Shown here one piece after another: positions 17,101 to 24,240 of a stretch of DNA of 39,173 nt. The stretch's first letter is position 1, and every line of letters starts with the position of its first letter. The notes under the pieces were generated by a model that made no database searches, was not told where the DNA came from, and worked only from the letters and a program-made list of their open reading frames with translations. The DNA comes from Nocardia pseudovaccinii NBRC 100343 (GTDB taxonomy: Bacteria > Actinomycetota > Actinomycetes > Mycobacteriales > Mycobacteriaceae). A program made the position numbers and the translations under genes. Location: the NCBI RefSeq assembly GCF_001613225.1, contig NZ_BDBY01000210.1, positions 1-39,173 on the forward strand, given 5' to 3'.

Positions 17101-17616
17101 GCCGTCGGGAAGGAACCTGGTGCGCAGCATCGGATGCACGGCAACGAGATCCGTCACCGCCCACGCCAATCGTTCGGGATCGACCTCGGCACCGTCGAAT
17201 TCGACATACAGGTGCGCGGCGACACCGCCGAGATCCTGTTCCTCCGAGCGACCGATCCAGTAAGCGTGCTGCATCGACCCCAACGGGAACGGCGCGAATT
17301 CGTCCCCGGGATCAAGGTTTTCGACCGGTTCGACCTCCGGAACCGCCGCGACGGATTCGTCGACGCCGAGCAACCGCGCCCACTCCGCGACCGACGGCGC
17401 CGCAGCCAATTGCGCGAAGTTGATCTCCAGCCCGCGCTTGCGCCAGCCGCCCGCCAACTTCATGGTGCGAATGGAGTCCAGTCCGAGCTGGATCAGATCA
17501 TCGCCGTCTGCGATCGTCTCGACCGGTACGTCGAGCTGCTTCGCAATGGCCGCGCGGATTTCCTCCCGGCCGATCGTCGTCCCCGCCCCGTCCCCCGGTC
17601 GCTGTGCTGGCTCCAT
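14113..17616 (-). CDS. siderophore NRPS, carrier-Cy-A-carrier (MbtB-like)
   Basis: This 1167-aa nonribosomal peptide synthetase probably accepts salicylate and joins it to a Ser/Thr/Cys-type residue as an oxazoline or thiazoline. Order: aryl carrier domain (LGLDSIR, phosphopantetheine Ser near 48); Cy cyclization domain with DMIAGDAMS (241-249) in place of the HHxxxDG of C domains; adenylation domain with LFTSGSTGVPKGV, TETSIH, YRTGDMARYWPDG and NGKLDRRAV; final carrier with GAGGDSVLA. The specificity residues read by eye are D-A-Y-N-T-G-L-I-H-K, closest to Thr with Cys-like positions. M. tuberculosis MbtB carries a C-terminal thioesterase; here there is none, and the protein ends in a short helix. 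It is divergent from the salicyl-AMP ligase, with an iron box between them. Confidence 0.9.
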   Translation of the reverse strand: MEPAQRPGDGAGTTIGREEIRAAIAKQLDVPVETIADGDDLIQLGLDSIRTMKLAGGWRKRGLEINFAQLAAAPSVAEWARLLGVDESVAAVPEVEPVENLDPGDEFAPFPLGSMQHAYWIGRSEEQDLGGVAAHLYVEFDGAEVDPERLAWAVTDLVAVHPMLRTRFLPDGTQQTILDPGRPVFSVVDLRAHAPAAAEAELERLRDSKTHQRLAIEEGQVLDVTLSLLADGCTRLHLDVDMIAGDAMSYRVLVADLAELYHGGTVPPQGYSYRRYRTERTVDAVARERDKQWWRDRLPELPGAPELPTIPVSERAEPHRTVRYNHWLEPEAKERLLAAAHARGITPAMALAAVFAETIGGWSAQSRFLLNVPLFHREPVHPDIDRVIGDFTSSIMLEVDVTENVTVTERAKALQRAMHESGSHTAYSGLEVLRDLGRHRGEPVLAPIVYTSALNLGELFTTAVTETFGEPVWIISQGPQVLLDAQVTEVRGGLLLNWDVRESAFPAGMIDAMFTSYTEAIGRLGAGEAGWIAEAAVHLPVAQAAVRAAVNATDGPVSGRALHQGFFDNARTTPDAPAVLWRRDGVDGGWSYAELAAQALSVAAALREIGVRPGATVAVQLPKGPDQILAVLGVLAAGAAYVPIGFDQPVGRRAEILRTGDVVAALTVDGADMGRPDITCLPLSAARTHPNPLAEPVIADPESIAYVLFTSGSTGVPKGVDVPHRGAMNTIDAVNEWFEVGPADRVLGLSALEFDASVYDMFGMFAVGGSVVALSAAQREEATSWVELLTHHRVSILNCVPSMLDMILEIGGDHLGDSLRAVTLGGDWVGADLARRLAGQVPGCRFSGLGGATETSIHNTICEVADPPEHWATVPFGVPLRNVRCRVVNSAGRDCPDWVPGEFWVGGANVAAGYRNDPERTAERFVVHDDLRWYRTGDMARYWPDGTIEFLGRADHQVQIRGYRVELGEVESGLRTAPGVRHAVAAVVGTGAPKLVAAVSGEVGSAEKIVAAVRDLLPSYMIPTRIEIFEQMPLTDNGKLDRRAVVALLDPGASESVDARPRTPLEAALATIVAEVLGTERIGVHDDFFGAGGDSVLATTAVARIREWLEVDHALVADLLVGRTVAGLGERLVERETGRGTPDRLDAIAKLYLEVVAMTDEEILAQA

Positions 17617-17690
17617 CTGGCGCTGTCACTCCTTGGTCGCCGCCGCATCCGGCGGATCGAGACTGCTCGGCGGTAGCCTATCGCATTGAG

Positions 17691-17709
17691 ATAGGGTTGC
17701 CTAACCTAT
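17691..17709. promoter_or_regulatory. IdeR/DtxR-type iron box between NRPS and salicyl-AMP ligase
   Basis: ATAGGGTTGCCTAACCTAT matches the IdeR/DtxR consensus TTAGGTTAGGCTAACCTAA at 14 of 19 positions and is a partial palindrome with ATAGG and CCTAT ends. It lies in the 139-base divergent spacer, so iron-loaded IdeR could repress both genes from here. Confidence 0.75.
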
Positions 17710-17755
17710 GTTATGAGACCCTAATCATGCAGCAGATCTTCCAGTGAGGCAGACC

Positions 17756-19375
17756 GTGACTTCGACATCCACCTCGCCCACCCATCGCGACGGCTACGTC
17801 CCCTTCCCCACCCCCGATGCCGCGACCTACCGCGCGGCCGGTTACTGGACCGGCCGCCCACTCGGCGACCTGCTGCGTGCGACCGCGACCCAGCACCCGC
17901 ATCGCACCGCACTTCTCGACGCCGACAGCGCGCGCACCTACGCGTGGGTGGATGCCGAGGCAGACCGAATGGCGCACGGTTTACTCGCATTCGGCATCGC
18001 GCCGGGCGATCGGGTGCTCGTGCAACTGCCGAATGTGCCGGAGTTCCTGACGGTCCTGTTCGGATTGCTGCGCGCCGGAATCATTCCGGTGCTGACCCTA
18101 CCCGCACATCGCCGCGCCGAAATCGAGCATCTGGCCGGACTTTCCGAAGCGGTCGCGTACATCGTGGTCGACCGGCTCGGCGACTTCGACTACCGCGAAC
18201 TGGCCGAAACCGTCCGCTCGGCCGTACCGACCCTGCGTCACGTTCTCGTGCTCGGCGATCCGGGAACCTTCACCGATCTGAATTCGATTCCCCGCGACGG
18301 CGGTTCACTTCCCGGCATCGATCCGAGCGATATCGCGCTGATGCTGGTCTCGGGCGGTACCACCGGCCTGCCGAAGCTCATCGCGCGCACCCACGACGAC
18401 TACGTCTACAACGCGACCGCGAGCGCCGAGGTCTGCGGACTGACCGAGGACGACATCTACCTCGCGACACTGCCCGCCGCACACAACTTCCCACTCGCCT
18501 GCCCTGGCATCATCGGCACCGTATCGGTCGGCGCGGCCGTCACCTTCATCACCGATCCGAGCCCGGAGAGCGCCTTCGCCGCCATCGAACGCCATCGCGT
18601 CACCGTCACCGCGGTCGTGCCGCCACTGGCCCAACTCTGGTGTGCGGCAACCGAATGGGAGGACGCCGATCTCGGCTCGTTGCGCCTGCTCCAAGTCGGC
18701 GGCGCGCGACTGGCCGAGGTGAATGCCCGCGAGGTCGCACCCGCACTGGGCGTGCAACTGCAACAGGTCTTCGGTATGGCCGAGGGCCTGCTCAACTGCA
18801 CCCGCCTCGACGACCCCGCCGATATCGTCTGCACCACCCAGGGCCGTCCGCTCTCGCCCGCCGACGAGGTACGGGTCGTGGATGCCGACGGCAACGATGT
18901 CGCCCCCGGCGAAGAAGGTGAACTACTCACCAAGGGCCCCTATACAATCCGCGGCTACTACCGCGCCCCCGAACACAATGCCCGCGCCTTCACCCCCGAC
19001 GGCTACTACCGCTCCGGCGATCTCGTGCGCCGACTGCCGAGCGGACATCTGATCGTCTCCGGCCGCATCAAGGACGTCATCAATCGGGGTGGCGAGAACA
19101 TCTCCTGCGACGAACTCGAGGAACATCTGCTCGCCCACCCATCCGTCCGGCATGCCGCCGCCGTCGGCCTCCCCGATGCGGCGCTGGGCGAAAAGGTCTG
19201 TGCCGTTCTGGTTGTCGACGGTGAAATGCCGACCCTAGCCCAGCTCAAGTCCTTTCTCACCGAACGCGGTCTGGCGACCTACAAACTGCCGGACCTGCTC
19301 CGCCAGGCCGACGAACTGCCCGTCACCGCCGTCGGCAAGATCGATAAGAAGGCCCTGCGCGCCGACCACAGCTGA
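17756..19375 (+). CDS. mbtA: salicyl-AMP ligase (aryl acid adenylating enzyme, MbtA/EntE-like)
   Basis: This is a 539-aa stand-alone aryl acid adenylation enzyme that activates salicylate with ATP and loads it on the NRPS aryl carrier. The P-loop-like motif is LVSGGTTGLPKLIARTH near residue 200. The substrate-binding segment LPAAHNFPLACPG has the Asn characteristic of aryl acid activators. Later motifs are FGMAEGLLNCTRLDD, YYRSGDLVRR, SGRIKDVINRGGENISCDELE and the catalytic Lys in AVGKIDKKALR. The GTG at 17756 has TGAGG 6 bases upstream; an in-frame GTG at 17744 is less likely. 2,3-dihydroxybenzoate is an alternative substrate, but the neighbouring salicylate synthase favours salicylate. An iron box lies just upstream. 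Confidence 0.93.
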   Translation: MTSTSTSPTHRDGYVPFPTPDAATYRAAGYWTGRPLGDLLRATATQHPHRTALLDADSARTYAWVDAEADRMAHGLLAFGIAPGDRVLVQLPNVPEFLTVLFGLLRAGIIPVLTLPAHRRAEIEHLAGLSEAVAYIVVDRLGDFDYRELAETVRSAVPTLRHVLVLGDPGTFTDLNSIPRDGGSLPGIDPSDIALMLVSGGTTGLPKLIARTHDDYVYNATASAEVCGLTEDDIYLATLPAAHNFPLACPGIIGTVSVGAAVTFITDPSPESAFAAIERHRVTVTAVVPPLAQLWCAATEWEDADLGSLRLLQVGGARLAEVNAREVAPALGVQLQQVFGMAEGLLNCTRLDDPADIVCTTQGRPLSPADEVRVVDADGNDVAPGEEGELLTKGPYTIRGYYRAPEHNARAFTPDGYYRSGDLVRRLPSGHLIVSGRIKDVINRGGENISCDELEEHLLAHPSVRHAAAVGLPDAALGEKVCAVLVVDGEMPTLAQLKSFLTERGLATYKLPDLLRQADELPVTAVGKIDKKALRADHS

Positions 19376-19382
19376 CCGGAAC

Positions 19383-19422
19383 GATCGGGGGTGGCGCGAG
19401 TCCGATCTCGCCACCCCCGATC
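19383..19422. terminator. bidirectional terminator between convergent siderophore genes
   Basis: GATCGGGGGTGGCG (19383-19396) and its exact complement (19409-19422) form a 14-bp perfect stem with a 12-base loop, 7 bases after the salicyl-AMP ligase stop. The convergent salicylate synthase gene ends 72 bases further on. Confidence 0.85.
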
Positions 19423-19494
19423 CGAACCCCGGATAACCGGGTGCCCCAGCAGATGATTCGGAACGCGGGCCGACCTTGATGGGTATGAATTTTG

Positions 19495-20805
19495 CTAGGC
19501 CTTGACTACATAGGGCGCGACACTGCCCAGTTTTTCGCAAGTCTCCTCGAATTCCCGCTCCGGCCGCGACTGCCCGACAATGCCCGCGCCCGCCCGCAGC
19601 CACGCGCCTTCGGTGGTCTGGTAGACCGCACGCAGCACCAGCGTCGCCTCCATCGCACCGCTCGGCGAAATCGTCACCACGGCACCGGAGTACAGACCGC
19701 GCGGCGCTCCGTCGAGACGGAAGACCGAGTCGACGCCCTCCCGCTTCGGGATACCGGACGCTGTGACCGACGGGAACAGCACCTCCAGCGCATCCCAGCT
19801 GGAACGGTCCGCAGCGAGCCGCCCGCGCACCGTGGAGGCCAGATGCTGCACGCTGCCACGTTCTCGAACCGCCATGAAATCGGACACCGCGGGCGTGCCG
19901 GGATCGGCCACCTCGGTGATCTCCGCAAAGGATGTCTGCACCGAAATCGCGTGCTCCAGGATCTCTTTGGGATCGGTGATCAAATCGGCGCGAGCCGCCG
20001 AATCGATGGCTTCGCCGAGCCCGAAGGCGCGCGTCCCGGCGAGCGGCTCGGTGGTGACCACCCGATCCTCGTCGACGGAGGCGACCAACTCAGGACTGAA
20101 TCCGGCCGCCTCGAGTCCACCGAGGCGAAGCAGGAACGACCGCGCCGGAGTGTTGTTGGCCCGGCCGAGCCGATAAGTGGCGGGGACATCCACCGCGAAC
20201 GGCAGATCGACCTTCCTGGACAGAATGACCTTCTGATAGCGACCGGAACGGATTTCCGTGACCGCCTCGGCGACTCGATCGCGATATCCGGTCGGATCGA
20301 GACGCACATCGACCGGATGCGCCTGCGGCAGTTCGGTCTCCTGCGAGGCGGCGATGAGATCGTGAATGTCATTGGCCTCGGCCGGTGTCGCGCCGGAAAT
20401 CCGGACGCCGAACTCGCCGACCCGCACCTCGATGCGCGGAATCATCAGATGGGCCAGTGCGGTTCGCGGATCCAGATGCCGCGTCGCATCCAATGCCCAT
20501 GCGCAGAACTCGAATCCGATCCAGCCGTAGGCCCGACGCCCACCGAGCGGCAGCATGGCGAGCGCGTTGTCGATGACCCGCGCCGGGCTGCCCTCCCAGG
20601 CACTTGTGGTGTCGCGCCCGTCCCAGGACACACGCAATTCGTTCGCGTCGAGTTCGACGCCGCCGAGCGGATCGGCCGCGAATACCCATTCGCCGGGCCG
20701 TTCGTACATCACGTACTCGCCGAAGCGCTCGGCCGCAGCCAGCCGGGACATCGCTGCCGCCGGATCGGTCACATACTCAATGCGCAAGCGCTCCGTGGTC
20801 GACAA
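19495..20805 (-). CDS. mbtI: salicylate synthase (MbtI-like)
   Basis: The product is 436 aa and converts chorismate to salicylate and pyruvate via isochorismate, using Mg2+. It has the MST (menaquinone, siderophore, tryptophan) chorismate-enzyme fold: RSGRYQKVILSRKVDLPF with the catalytic Lys, SFLLRLGGLEAAGFSPELVAS, TEPLAGTRAFG, DPKEILEHAISVQ, VRGRLAADRSSWDALEVLFPS, and the C-terminal GLYSGAVVTIS and RAGAGIVGQSRPEREFEET. Length and motifs fit MbtI/Irp9/YbtS rather than isochorismate synthase alone or anthranilate synthase. The start is a TTG at 20805 with GGAGGA immediately upstream. Two iron boxes precede it. It is convergent with the salicyl-AMP ligase and appears monocistronic. Confidence 0.93.
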   Translation of the reverse strand: MSTTERLRIEYVTDPAAAMSRLAAAERFGEYVMYERPGEWVFAADPLGGVELDANELRVSWDGRDTTSAWEGSPARVIDNALAMLPLGGRRAYGWIGFEFCAWALDATRHLDPRTALAHLMIPRIEVRVGEFGVRISGATPAEANDIHDLIAASQETELPQAHPVDVRLDPTGYRDRVAEAVTEIRSGRYQKVILSRKVDLPFAVDVPATYRLGRANNTPARSFLLRLGGLEAAGFSPELVASVDEDRVVTTEPLAGTRAFGLGEAIDSAARADLITDPKEILEHAISVQTSFAEITEVADPGTPAVSDFMAVRERGSVQHLASTVRGRLAADRSSWDALEVLFPSVTASGIPKREGVDSVFRLDGAPRGLYSGAVVTISPSGAMEATLVLRAVYQTTEGAWLRAGAGIVGQSRPEREFEETCEKLGSVAPYVVKA

Positions 20806-20813
20806 CGATCCTC

Positions 20814-20832
20814 CAAGGTTATGCTGACCTAA
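20814..20832. promoter_or_regulatory. IdeR/DtxR-type iron box 1 upstream of salicylate synthase
   Basis: CAAGGTTATGCTGACCTAA matches the consensus TTAGGTTAGGCTAACCTAA at 15 of 19 positions. It lies 9 bases before the start codon of the salicylate synthase gene, where bound repressor would block transcription. Confidence 0.75.
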
Positions 20833-20842
20833 CTTAGAAAAG

Positions 20843-20861
20843 TAAGGTTAGCATTACCTGT
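20843..20861. promoter_or_regulatory. IdeR/DtxR-type iron box 2 upstream of salicylate synthase
   Basis: TAAGGTTAGCATTACCTGT matches the iron-box consensus at 13 of 19 positions. Its centre is 29 bases from that of box 1, so two repressor dimer pairs could bind in tandem over the promoter. Confidence 0.65.
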
Positions 20862-20897
20862 CTAGATCGGTAGTGTGCTGCAGACCACAGCGAACGG

Positions 20898-21662
20898 CTA
20901 CTCCGCAGGCACCGCGAGCGCCGACCGCTCGACGCTCAACAGACTCTCCATGCTGTGCTCCGCGTGGTACGCGGCCCCGCCGCCGCGCACTCCGAACAAC
21001 CGCTTGCTGTAGACCAGCCAGACCACCGCGGCGATATTGATCAACAGCGCGCCGATGCGCAGCACGGTGATCTTCTCGGTCAACTCGTAGATCTCCAAGG
21101 GCAAGAAGATGCTGGTCGCGACCACCGCGAAGTACTCACCCCAACGCTTCACCAACCACAGCCCCACCGCCTCGATCGCCTGCAGCGTCGCATAGGCGAG
21201 GATGCCGATGGCCACCCACAGCAGGGTCGTATTCGACAGCGAGAACGCGTCATCGATCAGATGCACGATCTTGGATCGGTCGATATCCCAGCCGATCTGA
21301 TCGGCCAGCGGCCGCAGCAGCGGCAGTTCCTCGTCGAAGGCTGCCCGCATATCCTCGCGCGAGGACCGGAATTTGAAGACGGCGAGCGCGGCGACCACCA
21401 AGAGCAAGCCGCGCACCAACCGCTCGATCGCCAACGCCCGCATCAGCCAGCGGTCGCGCAGCAGTCGCCCACGCGGCACCTCCGGAGCATGGTCGGCGGG
21501 TCCGGAGCTCACCGGTTCGCCGGGTACGAACGTGCCGCAGCGCAGACACCGCCACGCGACTCCGGCCACCGTCTGAACATGCAGCCGCTCCGCCAGATCC
21601 TGCTCGTCCGGCGCATAGGTGTAGTGGCCGTGCCAGCCGCACGCGCGTAACGCCCAATCCAT
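20898..21662 (-). CDS. DUF2127 membrane protein with N-terminal Cys-rich segment
   Basis: The product is 254 aa. Residues 1-55 are soluble and contain ACGWHGHYTYAPDEQDLAERL and WRCLRCGTFVPG, a zinc-ribbon-like start with one clear CXXC. Four hydrophobic segments follow: LLLVVAALAVFKF, TTLLWVAIGILAYATLQAIEAVGLWL, FAVVATSIFLPLEIYELTEK and IGALLINIAAVVWLVYSK. The run EAVGLWLVKRWGEYFAVVAT is the recognisable DUF2127 signature. The function of this family is unknown. It lies 92 bases upstream of salicylate synthase on the same strand, but the iron boxes in that gap argue for separate control. Confidence 0.8.
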   Translation of the reverse strand: MDWALRACGWHGHYTYAPDEQDLAERLHVQTVAGVAWRCLRCGTFVPGEPVSSGPADHAPEVPRGRLLRDRWLMRALAIERLVRGLLLVVAALAVFKFRSSREDMRAAFDEELPLLRPLADQIGWDIDRSKIVHLIDDAFSLSNTTLLWVAIGILAYATLQAIEAVGLWLVKRWGEYFAVVATSIFLPLEIYELTEKITVLRIGALLINIAAVVWLVYSKRLFGVRGGGAAYHAEHSMESLLSVERSALAVPAE

Positions 21663-21783
21663 GCGCGCAGCCTAGTTCGCCATCGCGATCGGCCGCGATC
21701 GCAAACGCCGTGTCGATATCCGAAGCCGAACTCGCCCGCCGGAGTTCCTGCGCGGAATCCACTGGCGGGCTTCAATAGGAGTC

Positions 21784-24240
21784 ATGATCGATCACCGCGG
21801 GGATTCACCCGCTCCAGCTCGAGCGGCAGCCCCCGATTCGGTGGTGGCACTGATCGATGCGAGCTCCGGCGTGGAACGCGAACTCGTCGGTGCCTGGCTG
21901 GCCGACGGCGGACTGAAGCACGAACTCGGTGTCGACGCACCGATCACCCAGTTGGATCTGGATGCGGATGCGATCGGCGATCGACTGGTCGGACGGCGCG
22001 ACGATCCGCTGGTGGTGCCGATCCGGGTGCTGTGGCTCCCGCCCGAGCGCGACGGGGTCCGCCGCATCACCTTCGCCGACCTGGCCCTGCTGACGAATCC
22101 GCGCAAGCCGAACCGACTCGCGCAACGCCGGTTGGTCGGCAAATCACCGGACCGCCACGTGGTGCTCACCGGACAGCCCGCTCTGCTCAGCGAATTGCGC
22201 GCCAATAATCCGGAGGCCGCGGCGCTGCTAACGAAGGGCTCCGCCGAGCCGTTCGCGCGCGCCATCGTGCGCGCCGCGGTGGTCGCCCTGGAACGTGCCG
22301 AACGATCCGTCATCGGTGACCGGTACAAGGTGCCGCGGCTGGTGGCCGAGGAGATCCTCGACTCCCCTGACTTCCTGCGCAGGCTCGAACTCATCGCCGA
22401 TCAGCTCGGTACGAGTCCGCACGAGGTGTACCGGCGGGCCGAGAAGGCGCTCAACGAACTCGTCGCCGCCCAGAGCAGGCTGGTCTCGGACCTGTTCACT
22501 CAGGCAATGCGCCCGATCCACGCCTCGACCTGGAAGGTCGACTCCGACGACTCCGGCCTGGACGGGCTGCGCGCGTTGAACCGCAACCATCCGCTGGTCT
22601 TCCTGCCCTCGCACCGGTCCTATGTCGATGCGTTCGTACTCGGTGATGTGCTGGCCCGCAATGACTTTCCACCGAATCATGTGATCGGCGGCGCGAATCT
22701 GAGCTTCTGGCCGATGGGTCCGATCGCCCGGCGCACCGGCACGGTCTTCATCCGGCGCAGCTTCGGAGACGACGAGGTCTACAAGGCGGTTGTCGAGGAG
22801 TACTTCGCCTACCTGCTGGCCAAGCGATTCAATATGGAGTGGTACTTCGAGGGCGGCCGCACCCGCACCGGCAAGCTGCGCCCGCCGCGCTATGGACTGC
22901 TGAATTACCTTGCCTCCGCGGTCCGTTCGAATCGGATCGACGATGTGCTGCTCGTCCCGGTATCGATCACCTATGAGCGGCTGAACGAACTCGGCGCCAT
23001 CGCCACCGAACAGGTGGGCGGGAAGAAGAAGCCGGAGGGCCTGGCCTGGATGGCGCGTTATATACGCAGCCAACAGCATTCGGCCGGACACGTCTACGTG
23101 CGATTCGGCGAACCGCTGTCGGCGCGCGATCGCCTTGCCGCATATGGGGATCCGCTCGTTCCGACGCCGACCATCATTCCGCTGCACCGCACCGAACCGG
23201 CGGGGACCGAGCCGAGCAATGTCATCGAGTCGGCGGAGGTCGCCGAACTGGAGCGAAAGGCCGTGCAGCGGTTGGCCTTCGAGGTCGCCGACGGTATCAA
23301 CAGGGTCACCCCGATCACCGTCAACGCGCTGGTCACCCTGGCGCTGCTCGGTGTGCACGAGCGCGCGCTCACCCTCGGCGAGGTCCGTACCGTGCTGGCC
23401 CCGGTGCTGCGGTACATCGAGAAGCGCGAGCTGCCGCACGGCGAACTGGCGGCGCTGCGCGATGAGCAGAGTCTCGCGGTGGTGCTGGAGCAGCTGTCGC
23501 TGGCCAAGGTCGTGACGGTGTACCGCGGTGGGCTGGAACCGGTGTACTCGATCGAATCGGGTGCGCATCTGGAGGCCGCGTTCTATCGCAATAGCGCGGT
23601 GCACTGGTTCATCAACCGCGCCATTCTCGAATTGTCGATCCTGTCCGTCTTGGAGATGCAGGCGCCGGATCAGCTGCGGGCAGGCTGGGACGAGGCCTTC
23701 CGACTGCGCGATCTGCTGAAGTTCGAATTCTTCTTCCCGGAGCGGGCCGAGTTCTCGGCGCAGATGACCGCGGAAATGCTGCTGGTGGACCCGGATTGGC
23801 ACCAGCACACCGCGGCGGACACCCTCGGCGAGGAAGTTCTGCACAAACTCACCGCATCCGGATTCATGATGGCGCACCGCGCTCTTCGCGCATTCACCGA
23901 CGCGCAGCTCGTGGTGGCCGAACGGCTGGCGGCACACGACAGCGCCGAAGAGATCGATCGCAAGGAGTTCATCGACGAATGCGTCGCGGTCGGTAAGCAG
24001 ATGCTGCTGCAGCAGCGACTGCACAGTCCGGAATCGGTCTCCACCGAATTGTTCTCCAGCGCACTCAAACTCGCGGACAACCACGGGTTGTTGACCCGCG
24101 TCAGTCATGACTCGGCCAAGCGCAGGGCCGAATTGGCCCGGCGTAGAAACGAATTCGCCGACCAGCTGCGCGTTATCGCGGCTCGGATCTCGCAGGCCGC
24201 CGCGCTGGATCCGTCCAATATCCCCGTACGGGGGGCCTGA
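21784..24240 (+). CDS. plsB: glycerol-3-phosphate 1-O-acyltransferase PlsB
   Basis: This 818-aa enzyme acylates sn-glycerol 3-phosphate at position 1 from acyl-CoA or acyl-ACP, the first step of phospholipid and triacylglycerol synthesis, at the inner face of the membrane. The acyltransferase blocks are in order: FLPSHRSYVDAFVL (HX4D, His near residue 278), GGANLSFWPMGPIARRTGTVFIRRSF (block II), FEGGRTRTGKLRPPRYGLL (block III) and LVPVSITYERL (block IV). Length and motifs fit long PlsB proteins such as E. coli PlsB and mycobacterial PlsB2 (Rv2482c). The ATG has AGGAG 4 bases upstream. Its TGA stop shares the A of the next gene's ATG, so translation of the pair is probably coupled. Confidence 0.93.
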   Translation: MIDHRGDSPAPARAAAPDSVVALIDASSGVERELVGAWLADGGLKHELGVDAPITQLDLDADAIGDRLVGRRDDPLVVPIRVLWLPPERDGVRRITFADLALLTNPRKPNRLAQRRLVGKSPDRHVVLTGQPALLSELRANNPEAAALLTKGSAEPFARAIVRAAVVALERAERSVIGDRYKVPRLVAEEILDSPDFLRRLELIADQLGTSPHEVYRRAEKALNELVAAQSRLVSDLFTQAMRPIHASTWKVDSDDSGLDGLRALNRNHPLVFLPSHRSYVDAFVLGDVLARNDFPPNHVIGGANLSFWPMGPIARRTGTVFIRRSFGDDEVYKAVVEEYFAYLLAKRFNMEWYFEGGRTRTGKLRPPRYGLLNYLASAVRSNRIDDVLLVPVSITYERLNELGAIATEQVGGKKKPEGLAWMARYIRSQQHSAGHVYVRFGEPLSARDRLAAYGDPLVPTPTIIPLHRTEPAGTEPSNVIESAEVAELERKAVQRLAFEVADGINRVTPITVNALVTLALLGVHERALTLGEVRTVLAPVLRYIEKRELPHGELAALRDEQSLAVVLEQLSLAKVVTVYRGGLEPVYSIESGAHLEAAFYRNSAVHWFINRAILELSILSVLEMQAPDQLRAGWDEAFRLRDLLKFEFFFPERAEFSAQMTAEMLLVDPDWHQHTAADTLGEEVLHKLTASGFMMAHRALRAFTDAQLVVAERLAAHDSAEEIDRKEFIDECVAVGKQMLLQQRLHSPESVSTELFSSALKLADNHGLLTRVSHDSAKRRAELARRRNEFADQLRVIAARISQAAALDPSNIPVRGA

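Noticed and set aside
16003..17676. A 557-codon plus-strand frame opposite the NRPS gene, and a 371-codon one at 14037-15152
   Set aside because: They are antisense shadows of a high-GC gene; composition is Arg/His/Pro-rich with no motifs.
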